From Rhizobium sp. NLR16a (lineage in GTDB: Bacteria; Pseudomonadota; Alphaproteobacteria; Rhizobiales; Rhizobiaceae), in assembly GCF_017948245.1 (NCBI RefSeq), contig NZ_CP072866.1, positions 372,001 through 436,000 on the forward strand: a stretch of 64,000 nt of DNA, read 5' to 3'. Shown piece after piece: positions 19,772-28,648 of this stretch. The number at the start of each line of letters is the position of its first letter. Within the stretch, counting starts at the first letter, position 1. The notes under the pieces are model-generated. The model worked only from the letters and a program-made list of their open reading frames with translations, was not told the origin of the DNA and did no database searches. The position numbers were made by a program, and so were the translations under genes.

Positions 19772-20853
19772 GTATTCGTCCCAAGATAATCGCCCTGTTG
19801 ATGGGTGCGGCCCTGATCTCCTCCTGCACGAAGCAGGAGGAAAGCAGGCAGGAAGCGCCCCGTCCCGTGCTGTCAATGACGGTCAGGCAGACGCCCGCCA
19901 CAAGCCTCGGCCTGACCGGCACGATCCAGCCGACCATAGAAACCGATCTAGGCTTCCGGATCCTCGGGCGGATGATCGCCCGCAACGTCAATGTCGGTGA
20001 TGTCGTCAAGAAGGGTGACGTGGTTGCCGCCATCGATCCGCTGGCGCTGGAGCTTGCCGTGCGCAGCGCCCAGTCCGATGTAGAGAACAGCGACGCTCAG
20101 CTCCGAAACGCCGTGACCACGGAGCAGCGCCAGCGCGCGCTTGTTGAATCGCGCTCCGGCACGGAAGCCTCGCTCGAAGAAGCCGAGCAGGCGAGACGGA
20201 CGGCCACGGCCGCGGTCGCCAAGGCGCAGGCCAACCTCGACAAGGCCAAGGAGCAGCTCGGCTATGCGCAGCTTCAGGCTGAATTCGATGGGGTCGTCAC
20301 GGCGACTTCGGCTGAGGTCGGCCAGGTCGTGTCGGCCGGCCAGACGGTCGTGACCATCGCCCGGCCGGACAAGCGAGACGCCGTCGTCGACGTGCCCCAG
20401 GCCGCTGCGCAGAAACTGGAGATCGGCGCGCCGTTTGAGGTGACGCTGCAGCTCGAGCCTTCGATCCGCACGAGGGGCGTCGTGCGCGAAATCGCGCCGG
20501 AGGCGGAGACCGCCACCCGAACGAGTCGGACCAAGATCGCGCTCGCCGATCCGCCTGAAGCCTTCAGGCTCGGCGCGGTCATCACGGCTTCCGCAACCAT
20601 CGTTGCCGATCCCGAGATCATGCTGCCGTCCTCGGCGATCCTTGCCGGTGCCGACGGCGCCAGTGTCTGGATCGTCGACGTAGCCGGCAAGAAGGTGACG
20701 CTACGGCGCGTCACGATCGACGGCAAGTTAACCGACGGCGGCACCGTTCGCGTCACCGAAGGACTCGCTCCCGGAGAGCGGGTGGTCGTTGCCGGCGTGC
20801 ATAAACTTCAAGATGGCCAAGCCATCAGCATCGACCAGGAGATCAGCCAGTGA
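19768..20853 (+). CDS. RND efflux periplasmic adaptor lipoprotein 2
   Basis: This second adaptor of 361 residues has its own lipobox (ALISSCTKQ). It has the same architecture as the preceding protein: a lipoyl domain (FRILGRMIARNVNVGDVVKKGDVVAAIDP), a coiled-coil hairpin, a second lipoyl half with EFDGVVTATSAEVGQVVSAGQTV, and a beta barrel. It begins with GTG in a GTGA overlap with the first adaptor and ends in a similar overlap with the pump, so all three are translated together. Two different adaptors for one pump suggest a heteromeric adaptor ring. Identity between the two is moderate, pointing to an old duplication. Confidence 0.92.
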   Translation: MSIRPKIIALLMGAALISSCTKQEESRQEAPRPVLSMTVRQTPATSLGLTGTIQPTIETDLGFRILGRMIARNVNVGDVVKKGDVVAAIDPLALELAVRSAQSDVENSDAQLRNAVTTEQRQRALVESRSGTEASLEEAEQARRTATAAVAKAQANLDKAKEQLGYAQLQAEFDGVVTATSAEVGQVVSAGQTVVTIARPDKRDAVVDVPQAAAQKLEIGAPFEVTLQLEPSIRTRGVVREIAPEAETATRTSRTKIALADPPEAFRLGAVITASATIVADPEIMLPSSAILAGADGASVWIVDVAGKKVTLRRVTIDGKLTDGGTVRVTEGLAPGERVVVAGVHKLQDGQAISIDQEISQ

Positions 20854-23800
20854 AGTCCTTCAATCTTTCCGACTGGGCGCTCGAGCACCGTTCGCTCGTC
20901 TGGTACTTCATGATTGTCTTCATTCTCGCAGGCGCATTCTCCTACCTGAACCTCGGCCGCGAGGAAGATCCGAACTTTACCATCAAGACGATGGTGATCA
21001 CCGCCCAGTGGCCCGGCGCATCCGCCCAAGAGGTGACGCGGCAGGTGACCGACAGGATCGAGAAGAAGCTCCAGGAACTGGAATCGCTCGACTACACCAA
21101 AAGCCAGACTGTTGCCGGTCAGACCACCGTCTTCGTCGAATTGCTGCCGACGACAAAGGCTAAGGATGTCGCGCCGACCTGGCTGCGCATCCGCAACATG
21201 ATCGCCGACATCAAGGGAGATTTCCCGAGCGGGGTCGTTGGTCCCTTCTTCAATGACCGCTTCGGCGACGTGTTCGGCAACATCTACGCGTTCACCAGTG
21301 ACGGGCTGACCCAGCGCCAGCTTCGCGATCTCGTGGAAAATGCGCGCTCCGAAGTTCTCACGGTACCCAATGTCGGCAAGGTCGACGTGATCGGCGCCCA
21401 GGACGAGGCGATCTATCTTGAATTCTCCACGCGCCAGATCGCAGCGCTCGGCATCGACCAGCAGTCTGTTATCCAGACGTTGCAGGCCCAGAACGCCGTC
21501 ACCCAATCCGGCTTCGTCGATGCCGGTCCGGAGCGCATCGCATTGCGGGTGAGCGGACAGTTCACCTCCGAGGAAAGCCTGCGCTCGATCAACCTTCGCA
21601 TCAACGACCGCTTCTTCCCGCTGACCGATGTCGCCACCATCAAGCGCGGTTATGTCGATCCACCCTCGGCTTTGTTCCGCTTCAACGGCGAGCCGGCGAT
21701 CGGACTAGCCATCGGCATGAAGCAGGGCGCCAATCTGCTGGAGTTCGGCGAGGCGCTCGACGCGCGGATGAAACAGGTCGTCGCCGATCTTCCGATCGGG
21801 GTGGACGTCCACCGCGTCTCCGATCAGCCGCACGTCGTCGACGAGGCTGTCTCCGGCTTTACCCGCGCGCTCTTCGAAGCGATCGTCATCGTCCTCGTCA
21901 TCAGCTTCATCAGCCTCGGCCTGCGCGCCGGCATGGTGGTGGCGATCTCCATTCCTCTCGTGCTGGCAATCACGTTTGTGGTGATGGAATACTCCGGCAT
22001 TTCGCTTCAGCGCATCTCGCTCGGTGCGCTCATCATTGCGCTCGGGCTGCTCGTCGACGACGCCATGATCGCCGTCGAGATGATGGTGGCTCGCCTGGAG
22101 GCAGGTGACGATCTGAGGAAAGCCGCCACCCACGTCTATACGTCGACGGCCTTTCCGATGCTGACTGGAACACTTGTCACCGTCGCCGGCTTCATCCCGG
22201 TCGGTCTCAACAGCAGTGCGGCCGGCGAATTCACCTTCACGCTTTTCGTCGTCATCGCGGTTTCGCTTGTGGTGTCCTGGATCGTCGCCGTGCTGTTCAC
22301 GCCGCTTCTCGGCGTCACGATCCTGCCGAAGACGATGAAGTCGCATCACGAGAAGAAGGGTCGTTTCGCCGCCGTGTTCTCCTGGCTTTTGGGGCTGGCG
22401 ATGCGCTGGCGTTGGGTCACCATCGTGCTGACGGTCGTCGTCTTCGCCCTTTCGGTCGGGGGCATGGGGCTGGTGCAGCAGCAGTTCTTCCCGAACTCGG
22501 ACAGAACAGAGCTCGTCATCGACTGGAACCTGCCCCACAACAGCTCGATCGCCGAGACAAACAGGCAGATGGCCAAGTTCGAAAAGGAGATGCTGGCCGA
22601 TAACAAGGATATCGATCATTGGACAACCTATGTCGGCCAGGGCGCGCCGCGCTTCATCCTGTCCTTTGACGTGCAAACGCCCGATGTCACCTTCGGACAG
22701 ACCATCATCGTCACCAAAGGCCTCGACGTGCGCGACAAGGTGCGGGCGGAACTGCAGGATTATCTGACGAAGACCTTCCCCGGCACAGACGCCTTCGTGA
22801 AGCTTCTCGATATCGGCCCGCCGGTGGGCAAACCGGTCCAGTACCGGATCAGCGGCCCGGATATCCAAAAGGTACGTGATATCTCCCAGCAGTTTGCAGG
22901 CGTTGTCGGTACTCATCCGCTGCTGTCGAACATGGTGCTGGACTGGAACGAGCCTTCGCGGGTGGTGAAGGTCGATGTGCTGCAGGACAAGGCGCGCCAG
23001 CTCGGCGTCTCTTCCGAGGACATCGCGACCGCCCTCAACGGCATTGTCGAAGGTTCGACCGCGACGCAGATCCGCGACGATATCTACCTGGTCAATGTCA
23101 TCGGCCGGGCCAGGGCGTCCGAGCGCGATTCCGTCCAGACGCTTGAGAATCTGCAGCTCTCGACCTCCAATGGCAAGGTCGTGCCGCTCTCGGCCGTGGC
23201 GAATTTCCGCTTCGAACTTGAGCAGCCAACGATCTGGCGTCGCGACAGGCAGCCCACCATCACGCTCAAGGCGGCCGTCATCGGTTCGACACAGCCGGCT
23301 ACGATTGTCGATCAGCTGAAGCCGAAGGTGGAGGAATTCCAGAAGAACCTTCCTGTCGGATACAAGGTGGAAATCGGCGGCGCCGTCGAATCCAGCGCCG
23401 AGGCGCAAGGGCCGATTGCGGCCGTGGCTCCGCTGATGCTGTTTACGATGGCGACGATCCTGATGATCCAGCTGCAGAGCTTCAGCCGCCTCTTCCTGGT
23501 CTTTGCGGTCGCGCCGACGGCCCTGATCGGCGTGGTGGCGGCGCTCTTGCTCAGCAATGCTCCCATGGGCTTCGTCGCCATCCTCGGCATTCTGGCGCTG
23601 ATCGGCATTCTGATCCGCAACTCGGTCATCCTCGTGGTGCAGATCGAGCATCTGCGTGCCGAAGGTGTGACGCCATGGCAGGCGGTCATCGAGGCGACCG
23701 AACACCGCATGCGGCCGATCATGCTGACGGCGGCGGCGGCAACCCTCGCGCTGATCCCGATCTCGCGCGAGATCTTCTGGGGTCCGATGGCCTACGCCAT

Positions 23801-23921
23801 GATGGGCGGCATCGTCATCGGCACGGCCCTCACCCTGCTGTTCCTGCCGGCGCTCTACGTCGCATGGTTCAGAATTCCAAGGGATGAGGGTACTCGGGCC
23901 GAAGCCACGGCAGAGGCATGA
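20850..23921 (+). CDS. RND family efflux pump inner-membrane transporter
   Basis: This 1023-residue protein has the two-fold repeated RND architecture: a membrane helix near the N-terminus (WYFMIVFILAGAFSYLNLGREEDPNF), a large periplasmic porter loop, and helices 2-6 with the proton-relay Asp pair in GLLVDDAMIAVEMM. A second loop and the final helix bundle (FVAILGILALIGILIRNSVILVVQIEH) follow. The family expels drugs, detergents or metals using the proton gradient; the pattern fits the HAE-1 drug-type group. The GTG start overlaps the adaptor stop. It works with the two adaptors upstream and is probably repressed by the divergent TetR protein. The outer-membrane factor must be encoded elsewhere. 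Confidence 0.93.
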   Translation: MKSFNLSDWALEHRSLVWYFMIVFILAGAFSYLNLGREEDPNFTIKTMVITAQWPGASAQEVTRQVTDRIEKKLQELESLDYTKSQTVAGQTTVFVELLPTTKAKDVAPTWLRIRNMIADIKGDFPSGVVGPFFNDRFGDVFGNIYAFTSDGLTQRQLRDLVENARSEVLTVPNVGKVDVIGAQDEAIYLEFSTRQIAALGIDQQSVIQTLQAQNAVTQSGFVDAGPERIALRVSGQFTSEESLRSINLRINDRFFPLTDVATIKRGYVDPPSALFRFNGEPAIGLAIGMKQGANLLEFGEALDARMKQVVADLPIGVDVHRVSDQPHVVDEAVSGFTRALFEAIVIVLVISFISLGLRAGMVVAISIPLVLAITFVVMEYSGISLQRISLGALIIALGLLVDDAMIAVEMMVARLEAGDDLRKAATHVYTSTAFPMLTGTLVTVAGFIPVGLNSSAAGEFTFTLFVVIAVSLVVSWIVAVLFTPLLGVTILPKTMKSHHEKKGRFAAVFSWLLGLAMRWRWVTIVLTVVVFALSVGGMGLVQQQFFPNSDRTELVIDWNLPHNSSIAETNRQMAKFEKEMLADNKDIDHWTTYVGQGAPRFILSFDVQTPDVTFGQTIIVTKGLDVRDKVRAELQDYLTKTFPGTDAFVKLLDIGPPVGKPVQYRISGPDIQKVRDISQQFAGVVGTHPLLSNMVLDWNEPSRVVKVDVLQDKARQLGVSSEDIATALNGIVEGSTATQIRDDIYLVNVIGRARASERDSVQTLENLQLSTSNGKVVPLSAVANFRFELEQPTIWRRDRQPTITLKAAVIGSTQPATIVDQLKPKVEEFQKNLPVGYKVEIGGAVESSAEAQGPIAAVAPLMLFTMATILMIQLQSFSRLFLVFAVAPTALIGVVAALLLSNAPMGFVAILGILALIGILIRNSVILVVQIEHLRAEGVTPWQAVIEATEHRMRPIMLTAAAATLALIPISREIFWGPMAYAMMGGIVIGTALTLLFLPALYVAWFRIPRDEGTRAEATAEA

Positions 23922-24155
23922 TGCGGTCTTCGATGGCCATCGCCTACGGCCGCCGCGGCAAGGTGAAGCACATCATCCTGTTCGGGCACAGCATGGCCTG
24001 GCCGGGCGTGTCCTTCGCCCGCAATAGGCTGATGGCCTGTCCATCTGGTCGATCAGGATTGTGTACAATGTGACTCTTAAATTGTCAGGTGCCCAAATGA
24101 GGAGCAGACTTCCGTCTGTGGCCGAGTCGGCCTCAGGGGATATGGGAGGGCATTC
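23922..24155. other. Spacer between the RND operon and the NCS1 permease, with a doubtful 51-codon frame
   Basis: An open frame from 23918 to 24073 (ATG overlapping the pump stop) encodes 51 residues, including AIAYGRRGKVKHIILFGHS. Its codon use looks coding-like, but I recognise no family and it may be the remnant of a larger gene. The 3' half holds the permease leader with two short hairpins. Confidence 0.3.
24098..24135 (+). promoter_or_regulatory. Structured leader before the NCS1 permease
   Basis: Two consecutive hairpins, CAGAC-TTCC-GTCTG (24105-24118) and GGCCG-AGT-CGGCC (24120-24132), are bracketed by TGAGG (24098-24102) and CCTCA (24131-24135), which can also pair. The GGGAGGG ribosome site follows within about ten bases. 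The overlapping pairing choices could form an RNA switch, but no known riboswitch class was recognised. Confidence 0.35.
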
Positions 24156-25607
24156 ATGAGCGTACGAAATCCGTCTCCCTCGTTATATAACGAGGATCTT
24201 GCACCCGCCGAGGAGCGTAAGTGGGGTGCATTCAGCATCTTCAACGTCTGGACATCGGACGTTCACAGCCTGTGGGGCTATTATCTAGCGGCGAGCCTGT
24301 TTCTGCTCTGCGGCAGCTTCGTGAATTTCGTCATCGCCATCGGCATCGGCTCTCTCGTCATCTTCTTCCTGATGAGCCTGGTCGGAAATGCCGGCGTGCG
24401 CACCGGTGTCCCTTTTCCGGTTCTGGCGCGCGCCTCCTTCGGCACCTTCGGCGCCAATGTTCCCGCACTCGTCCGGGCGGTGGTCGCCTGCTTCTGGTAC
24501 GGCGCGCAGACTGCCGCCGCCTCCGGCGCAATCGTTGCCCTGCTGATCCGCAACGAAAGCCTGCTCGCCTTCCACCAGAACAGCCACATGCTCGGCCATT
24601 CGACCCTCGAACTCATCTGCTACGTCATCGTCTGGGCGCTGCAGCTGCTGATCATTCAGCGCGGCATGGAAACTGTCCGCAAGTTCCAGGATTGGGCAGG
24701 TCCCGCCGTCTGGATCATGATGCTGATCCTGGCCATCTATCTGGTCGTCAAATCAGGCACCTTCTCGTTCGGTTCCGAAATCCCGCGCGACGTGCTGATC
24801 GAAAAAACCAAGGATGCCGGCGTGCCGGGCGAGCCGGGCTCGATTGCGGCGCTTGCCGCGGTGGCCGCCACCTGGATCACCTATTTCGCGGCACTCTATC
24901 TGAACTTCTGCGATTTCTCGCGTTACGCGACGAGCGAGAAGGCGCTCAGGAAGGGCAATCTCTGGGGCCTACCGATCAACCTGCTGGCATTCTGCCTCGT
25001 CGCAGGTGTCACGACCACGGCAGCCTTCACCGTATACGGTGAGGTCCTGCTGCATCCGGAAATGATATCGGCGAAATTCGACAGCTGGTTCCTGGCGCTG
25101 CTTGCGGCGCTGACATTCGCGATTGCAACGCTCGGCATCAACGTCGTGGCGAACTTCGTTTCGCCCGCCTTCGACTTTGCCAATGTCTTCCCGCGCCAGA
25201 TCAACTTCAAGCGCGGCGGATATATCGCCGCGCTGATCGCCCTCGTGCTCTATCCCTTCGCTCCCTGGGAGACGGGTGCTGCGCATTTCGTCAACTTCAT
25301 CGGTTCGACGATGGGGCCGATCTTCGGCATCATGATGGTCGACTACTATCTCATCAGGAAGAGCCAGCTGAACGTCGAGGCTCTCTACCAGGAGAATGGC
25401 GAGTTCCGGTTCCAGAACGGCTGGCACGGCAATGCCTTCATCGCCTTTGCGGTCGGTGCGCTGTTCTCGTCGATCCTGCCGACCTTCACCTCCATCCTGC
25501 CGGACTGGTGGGGCACCTATGGCTGGTTCTTCGGCGTCGCCATCGGCGGAGCGATCTATTTCGTGCTGAGGATGGGCGCACGGCGCAATCCGGCCTTCGC
25601 CGCATGA
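24156..25607 (+). CDS. NCS1-family nucleobase/hydantoin:cation permease
   Basis: This 483-residue inner-membrane protein has about twelve hydrophobic segments and the NCS1 pattern: an N-terminal NEDLAPAEERKWGAFSIFNVWTSDVHSLWGYYLAASLF, then VRTGVPFPVLARASFGTFGANVPALVRAVVACFWYGAQT. These proteins import uracil, cytosine, purines, allantoin or hydantoins with a proton or sodium ion. Substrate cannot be decided, and no nucleobase catabolic gene lies next to it. A strong GGGAGGG ribosome site precedes the ATG, and a 12-bp hairpin terminator follows the stop. Confidence 0.92.
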   Translation: MSVRNPSPSLYNEDLAPAEERKWGAFSIFNVWTSDVHSLWGYYLAASLFLLCGSFVNFVIAIGIGSLVIFFLMSLVGNAGVRTGVPFPVLARASFGTFGANVPALVRAVVACFWYGAQTAAASGAIVALLIRNESLLAFHQNSHMLGHSTLELICYVIVWALQLLIIQRGMETVRKFQDWAGPAVWIMMLILAIYLVVKSGTFSFGSEIPRDVLIEKTKDAGVPGEPGSIAALAAVAATWITYFAALYLNFCDFSRYATSEKALRKGNLWGLPINLLAFCLVAGVTTTAAFTVYGEVLLHPEMISAKFDSWFLALLAALTFAIATLGINVVANFVSPAFDFANVFPRQINFKRGGYIAALIALVLYPFAPWETGAAHFVNFIGSTMGPIFGIMMVDYYLIRKSQLNVEALYQENGEFRFQNGWHGNAFIAFAVGALFSSILPTFTSILPDWWGTYGWFFGVAIGGAIYFVLRMGARRNPAFAA

Positions 25608-25614
25608 CGAAACA

Positions 25615-25642
25615 AAGGCGCCTGGCCATCGCCAGGCGCCTT
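25615..25642. terminator. Strong hairpin after the NCS1 permease
   Basis: AAGGCGCCTGGC and GCCAGGCGCCTT form a perfect 12-bp stem with a CATC loop. It starts eight bases after the permease stop and lies between convergent genes, so it probably acts in both directions. Confidence 0.8.
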
Positions 25643-25696
25643 CATGTTCTGTTTGGAAAATCTGCCGGCCCGAGGGAGCCGGTCATTTCGCCCGGT

Positions 25697-27580
25697 TCAA
25701 CGGCGTGCCGCCACCGCATGGATGGCCCCACGGCCGATGGGCTGGGCCATGGATTTTGCCGTCGAGCGGAGGGCTGCGGAATGGCTGGAGACCACCTCGT
25801 CGAGCCTGAACTGTGCGACAAGTTCGCGAAGCTTCTGGGCCTCCTGCGCCAGTGAATCGGATGCTGCAGTCGATTCTTCCACCATCGCTGCGTTCTGTTG
25901 TGTGGTCTGGTCCATCTGATTGACCGCGACGTTCACTTCGCTCAGTCCGATCGACTGTTCTTTCGCAGAGGTGGCGATCGAATCCATGTGGTGATTGATC
26001 TGGGTGATGAAGCCGCCGATGGTCTTCAAGGCCTGGCCGGTATCGCGCACCAGCTTGACGCCGCTTTCCACTTCCCTCGATGAGTTCTGGATAAGCCCCT
26101 TGATTTCCTTGGCAGCGCCGGCAGAGCGCTGTGCGAGTTCGCGCACTTCCTGGGCGACGACCGCAAAACCCTTGCCGGCTTCGCCGGCTCTCGCCGCTTC
26201 GACGCCGGCATTGAGGGCAAGAAGGTTGGTCTGGAATGCGATTTCGTCGATGACGCCGATGATGTTGGAAATCTGCTGCGACGAGGCCTCGATGCGTTCC
26301 ATCGCTTCCTCCGCATGGGAGACGACTTCCGCCGAAATCCCGGCGCTCCGGTTTGCCTCGGTGGCGACTGCGCGCGTCTCCTCGGTCCGCTTGCTGGAGT
26401 TCGACACGTTCGCTGTGATTTGTTCTAATGCGGCCGCCGTTTCTTCGAGCGAGGCCGCCTGCTGCTCTGTCCGTTTCGAAAGATCACCGGCGCCCGAGGA
26501 GATTTCCCGGGTGCCTTCGTCGATCGTGCCGATGCTTTCGGAGATTGCTCTCAGCGTCGCGCCAAGCTGCGTGACCGACTGGTTGAAGTCATGGCGGAGT
26601 GCTTCAAACTCGGGGGCGAAGGCCTCATTGAGCTGGAAAGCGAGATCGCCCGAAGCGAGCCGTTTCAGACCGGCGGCCAGACCGGAAGTGGCGATGCGCA
26701 ACCGCTCTGATGCGTCGGCTTCCGCCTGCATCTGCGCCGCAACACGATCTGCCTCCGCCCTGTTGCGGTTCTCCTCGGCTTCCACCGCCAGGCGCTTGTT
26801 CGCAATCGCGGCCTGGCGGAAAATCTCCACCGCTCCCGCCATCAATCCGATTTCGTCGGCGCGATCGGCAAAAGGAATTTCCGAGCCGGTGTCGCCTTCG
26901 GCGAGATGCCGCATCGAGGCGGTGATGTTGGTAATCGGATTGGCGATGCTCTTCAGTACGAAGACGATCGCGCCGAGAACGATCAATCCCGCAAAGGCGA
27001 TCGTTGCAAGGAGGTAGGATTCGATGGAGGCGAAGGTCTCCTTGCTGAGATCGGCAGCCTTCTTGCTGCCGCTGACGTTCAATTCGACCAGGGCCGCCGT
27101 GGCCTCCTTGAGCTTGTCCAAATAGGAACGCATCTCGCCGCCCAGATATTGGCCAGCTTCTTCGGTCTTGTTTGCACGGGAAAGAGCAAGCAACTGCGAA
27201 CTGCTGGCGACGTAGCCTTCGACACTTTCTTTGATCGTCTTGATCAGATCCCGCTCGCGATCGGATGAAGCCAGCTGAAGATAAGCGTCTGCCGATTTGC
27301 GAGTTGCATCTTCGGCGGCCTTAATGGCCTCTTCACGGGATTTCTTCTCTGCTTCCGCCTGGACGATAATGTGATCGCGGTAAGCGAGGCGCAAATTTGT
27401 CATGGCGAGGCTGATCGCTTGCGAAGCCTGCACGCTCGGCAGCCAGTTGGCGGCGATTTCTTCGGTGGAGCCGTTCGTCTTTTGCAGGCCGTCGACCGCG
27501 AGATAGGCAACGAGCCCGAAAAGGAGAGCTATGCCGCTGACAATGAACAGCAAACTCGATTTAATGTTTGGACGGCGCAT
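25697..27580 (-). CDS. Methyl-accepting chemotaxis protein
   Basis: This chemoreceptor of about 627 residues has its first membrane helix at residues 8-28 (LLFIVSGIALLFGLVAYLAV) and a four-helix-bundle type periplasmic sensor (NWLPSVQASQAISLAMTNLRLAYRDH). The second membrane helix lies near 175-200 and is followed by HAMP. The signalling domain is tipped by [14 protein letters not shown]. The ATG at 27580 is preferred because the hydrophobic segment then begins at once; in-frame ATGs at 27592 and 27628 also exist. The periplasmic pattern resembles the 4HB_MCP sensor, which binds small metabolites directly. It is not next to any other chemotaxis gene. A GGAAC/CGTT pair with 18-base spacing lies upstream. 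Confidence 0.92.
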   Translation of the reverse strand: MRRPNIKSSLLFIVSGIALLFGLVAYLAVDGLQKTNGSTEEIAANWLPSVQASQAISLAMTNLRLAYRDHIIVQAEAEKKSREEAIKAAEDATRKSADAYLQLASSDRERDLIKTIKESVEGYVASSSQLLALSRANKTEEAGQYLGGEMRSYLDKLKEATAALVELNVSGSKKAADLSKETFASIESYLLATIAFAGLIVLGAIVFVLKSIANPITNITASMRHLAEGDTGSEIPFADRADEIGLMAGAVEIFRQAAIANKRLAVEAEENRNRAEADRVAAQMQAEADASERLRIATSGLAAGLKRLASGDLAFQLNEAFAPEFEALRHDFNQSVTQLGATLRAISESIGTIDEGTREISSGAGDLSKRTEQQAASLEETAAALEQITANVSNSSKRTEETRAVATEANRSAGISAEVVSHAEEAMERIEASSQQISNIIGVIDEIAFQTNLLALNAGVEAARAGEAGKGFAVVAQEVRELAQRSAGAAKEIKGLIQNSSREVESGVKLVRDTGQALKTIGGFITQINHHMDSIATSAKEQSIGLSEVNVAVNQMDQTTQQNAAMVEESTAASDSLAQEAQKLRELVAQFRLDEVVSSHSAALRSTAKSMAQPIGRGAIHAVAARR

Positions 27581-27777
27581 CAAAGTCCCCATCGAACAGT
27601 CCGGTGTCGTGCCGGTTTGACCAGGCATGTTTGTAACGGAAAAAATTTAACGATGTGTTCCGGAGTGTAAAACGCCGTTTACCAGTTTACGCGAAACTCG
27701 CCGCCCTCTTCGTGTTCAGATTCCCGCTCCAACCGGAAAACGCTTAATCGACGGCTCAGGGACAATAGGAGCCAGAC

Positions 27778-28488
27778 ATGGTGAAGCGCATATTTTCCGC
27801 CCTTCTTGCGTTGGTCCTGCCGGTACAGGCAGCCGTTTCTCAACCCCCTGATGACGCACAGGCACGCAAAGCCCGGTCTGTCGCCCAGCTTCAGTCGGAA
27901 GGCGTGCCGACCATCGATCATCTGCCGTCCATCGAGGCAGAGAGCGACAGTACCCGCCGCGATAAAAGAGCAGTCGTTCAGCGCGCTATCGCGCTTGCGA
28001 TCGTTGCCGTAAAAGGCGAGACTGGTGATCACTCGATGGGCCAGGCTCTCATCCGGCAATTCGATGCAGCAAGTTTCTTCACCCCCAAGGAACAGGCGTT
28101 CATGGACGACCCCGATCCTTCGGAGCAGGACCGGGTGAACTTCGCTTGGCGCTATGAGGGCGTGCACGTCATGTTATGGGCGCTCGGGATCACGGCCGAT
28201 CTCGAACGTCCCGACCATATTTGCGATGTGCCATCCATCGCCGGGACGCTTCGCGAACTCGGCACCGACGGGCTGATGCGCCGCGCCAGGCTGCGTCCGC
28301 AGAAAGAACTGCTCGACGCCGCCGACCTGATCTACCGCTACGATTGGGCGGCCGTGAATGCACGGCTGAAGGGCGAGGAGGCGCCGGCCGGACTGGACAA
28401 GGGCGTGGTTTACGAGCGCCACTACGCCCTCAACTGGCTGATCGGTTACCTGAATCAGGACTGGGATGATATTTCCACCGATACGTGA
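27778..28488 (+). CDS. DUF4272 domain protein with an N-terminal signal peptide
   Basis: This 236-residue protein has a hydrophobic leader (IFSALLALVLPVQAAVS) followed by the complete DUF4272 pattern: RSVAQLQSEGVPTIDHLP, ALAIVAVKGE, the core WRYEGVHVMLWALGI, then DAADLIYRYDWAAVNARL and the C-terminal VVYERHYALNWLIGYLNQDWDDISTDT. The function of DUF4272 is not known. Most members I know of lack a leader, so predicted export is unusual. The ribosome site AGGAG lies a suitable distance before the ATG. Flanking genes (a chemoreceptor and CorA) give no functional clue. Confidence 0.82.
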   Translation: MVKRIFSALLALVLPVQAAVSQPPDDAQARKARSVAQLQSEGVPTIDHLPSIEAESDSTRRDKRAVVQRAIALAIVAVKGETGDHSMGQALIRQFDAASFFTPKEQAFMDDPDPSEQDRVNFAWRYEGVHVMLWALGITADLERPDHICDVPSIAGTLRELGTDGLMRRARLRPQKELLDAADLIYRYDWAAVNARLKGEEAPAGLDKGVVYERHYALNWLIGYLNQDWDDISTDT

Positions 28489-28648
28489 CGAGTGTGGACT
28501 TCCTGCCCAAGTCGAGGATTGAGGCGGGGGAGTCGGCCCCCGTGCCGAAGTGGATGCATGTTTTGCGAAATGGCATTATGATCGGCGCATCGCCTGACCG
28601 GCGTTGGTTTCGGACACGTGATCCGCAGGACGGGGGGGACGGCAGGAT

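Noticed and set aside
21705..23705. 666-codon minus-strand frame
   Set aside because: Antisense of the RND pump; composition is Asp/Arg/His-rich without domain features.
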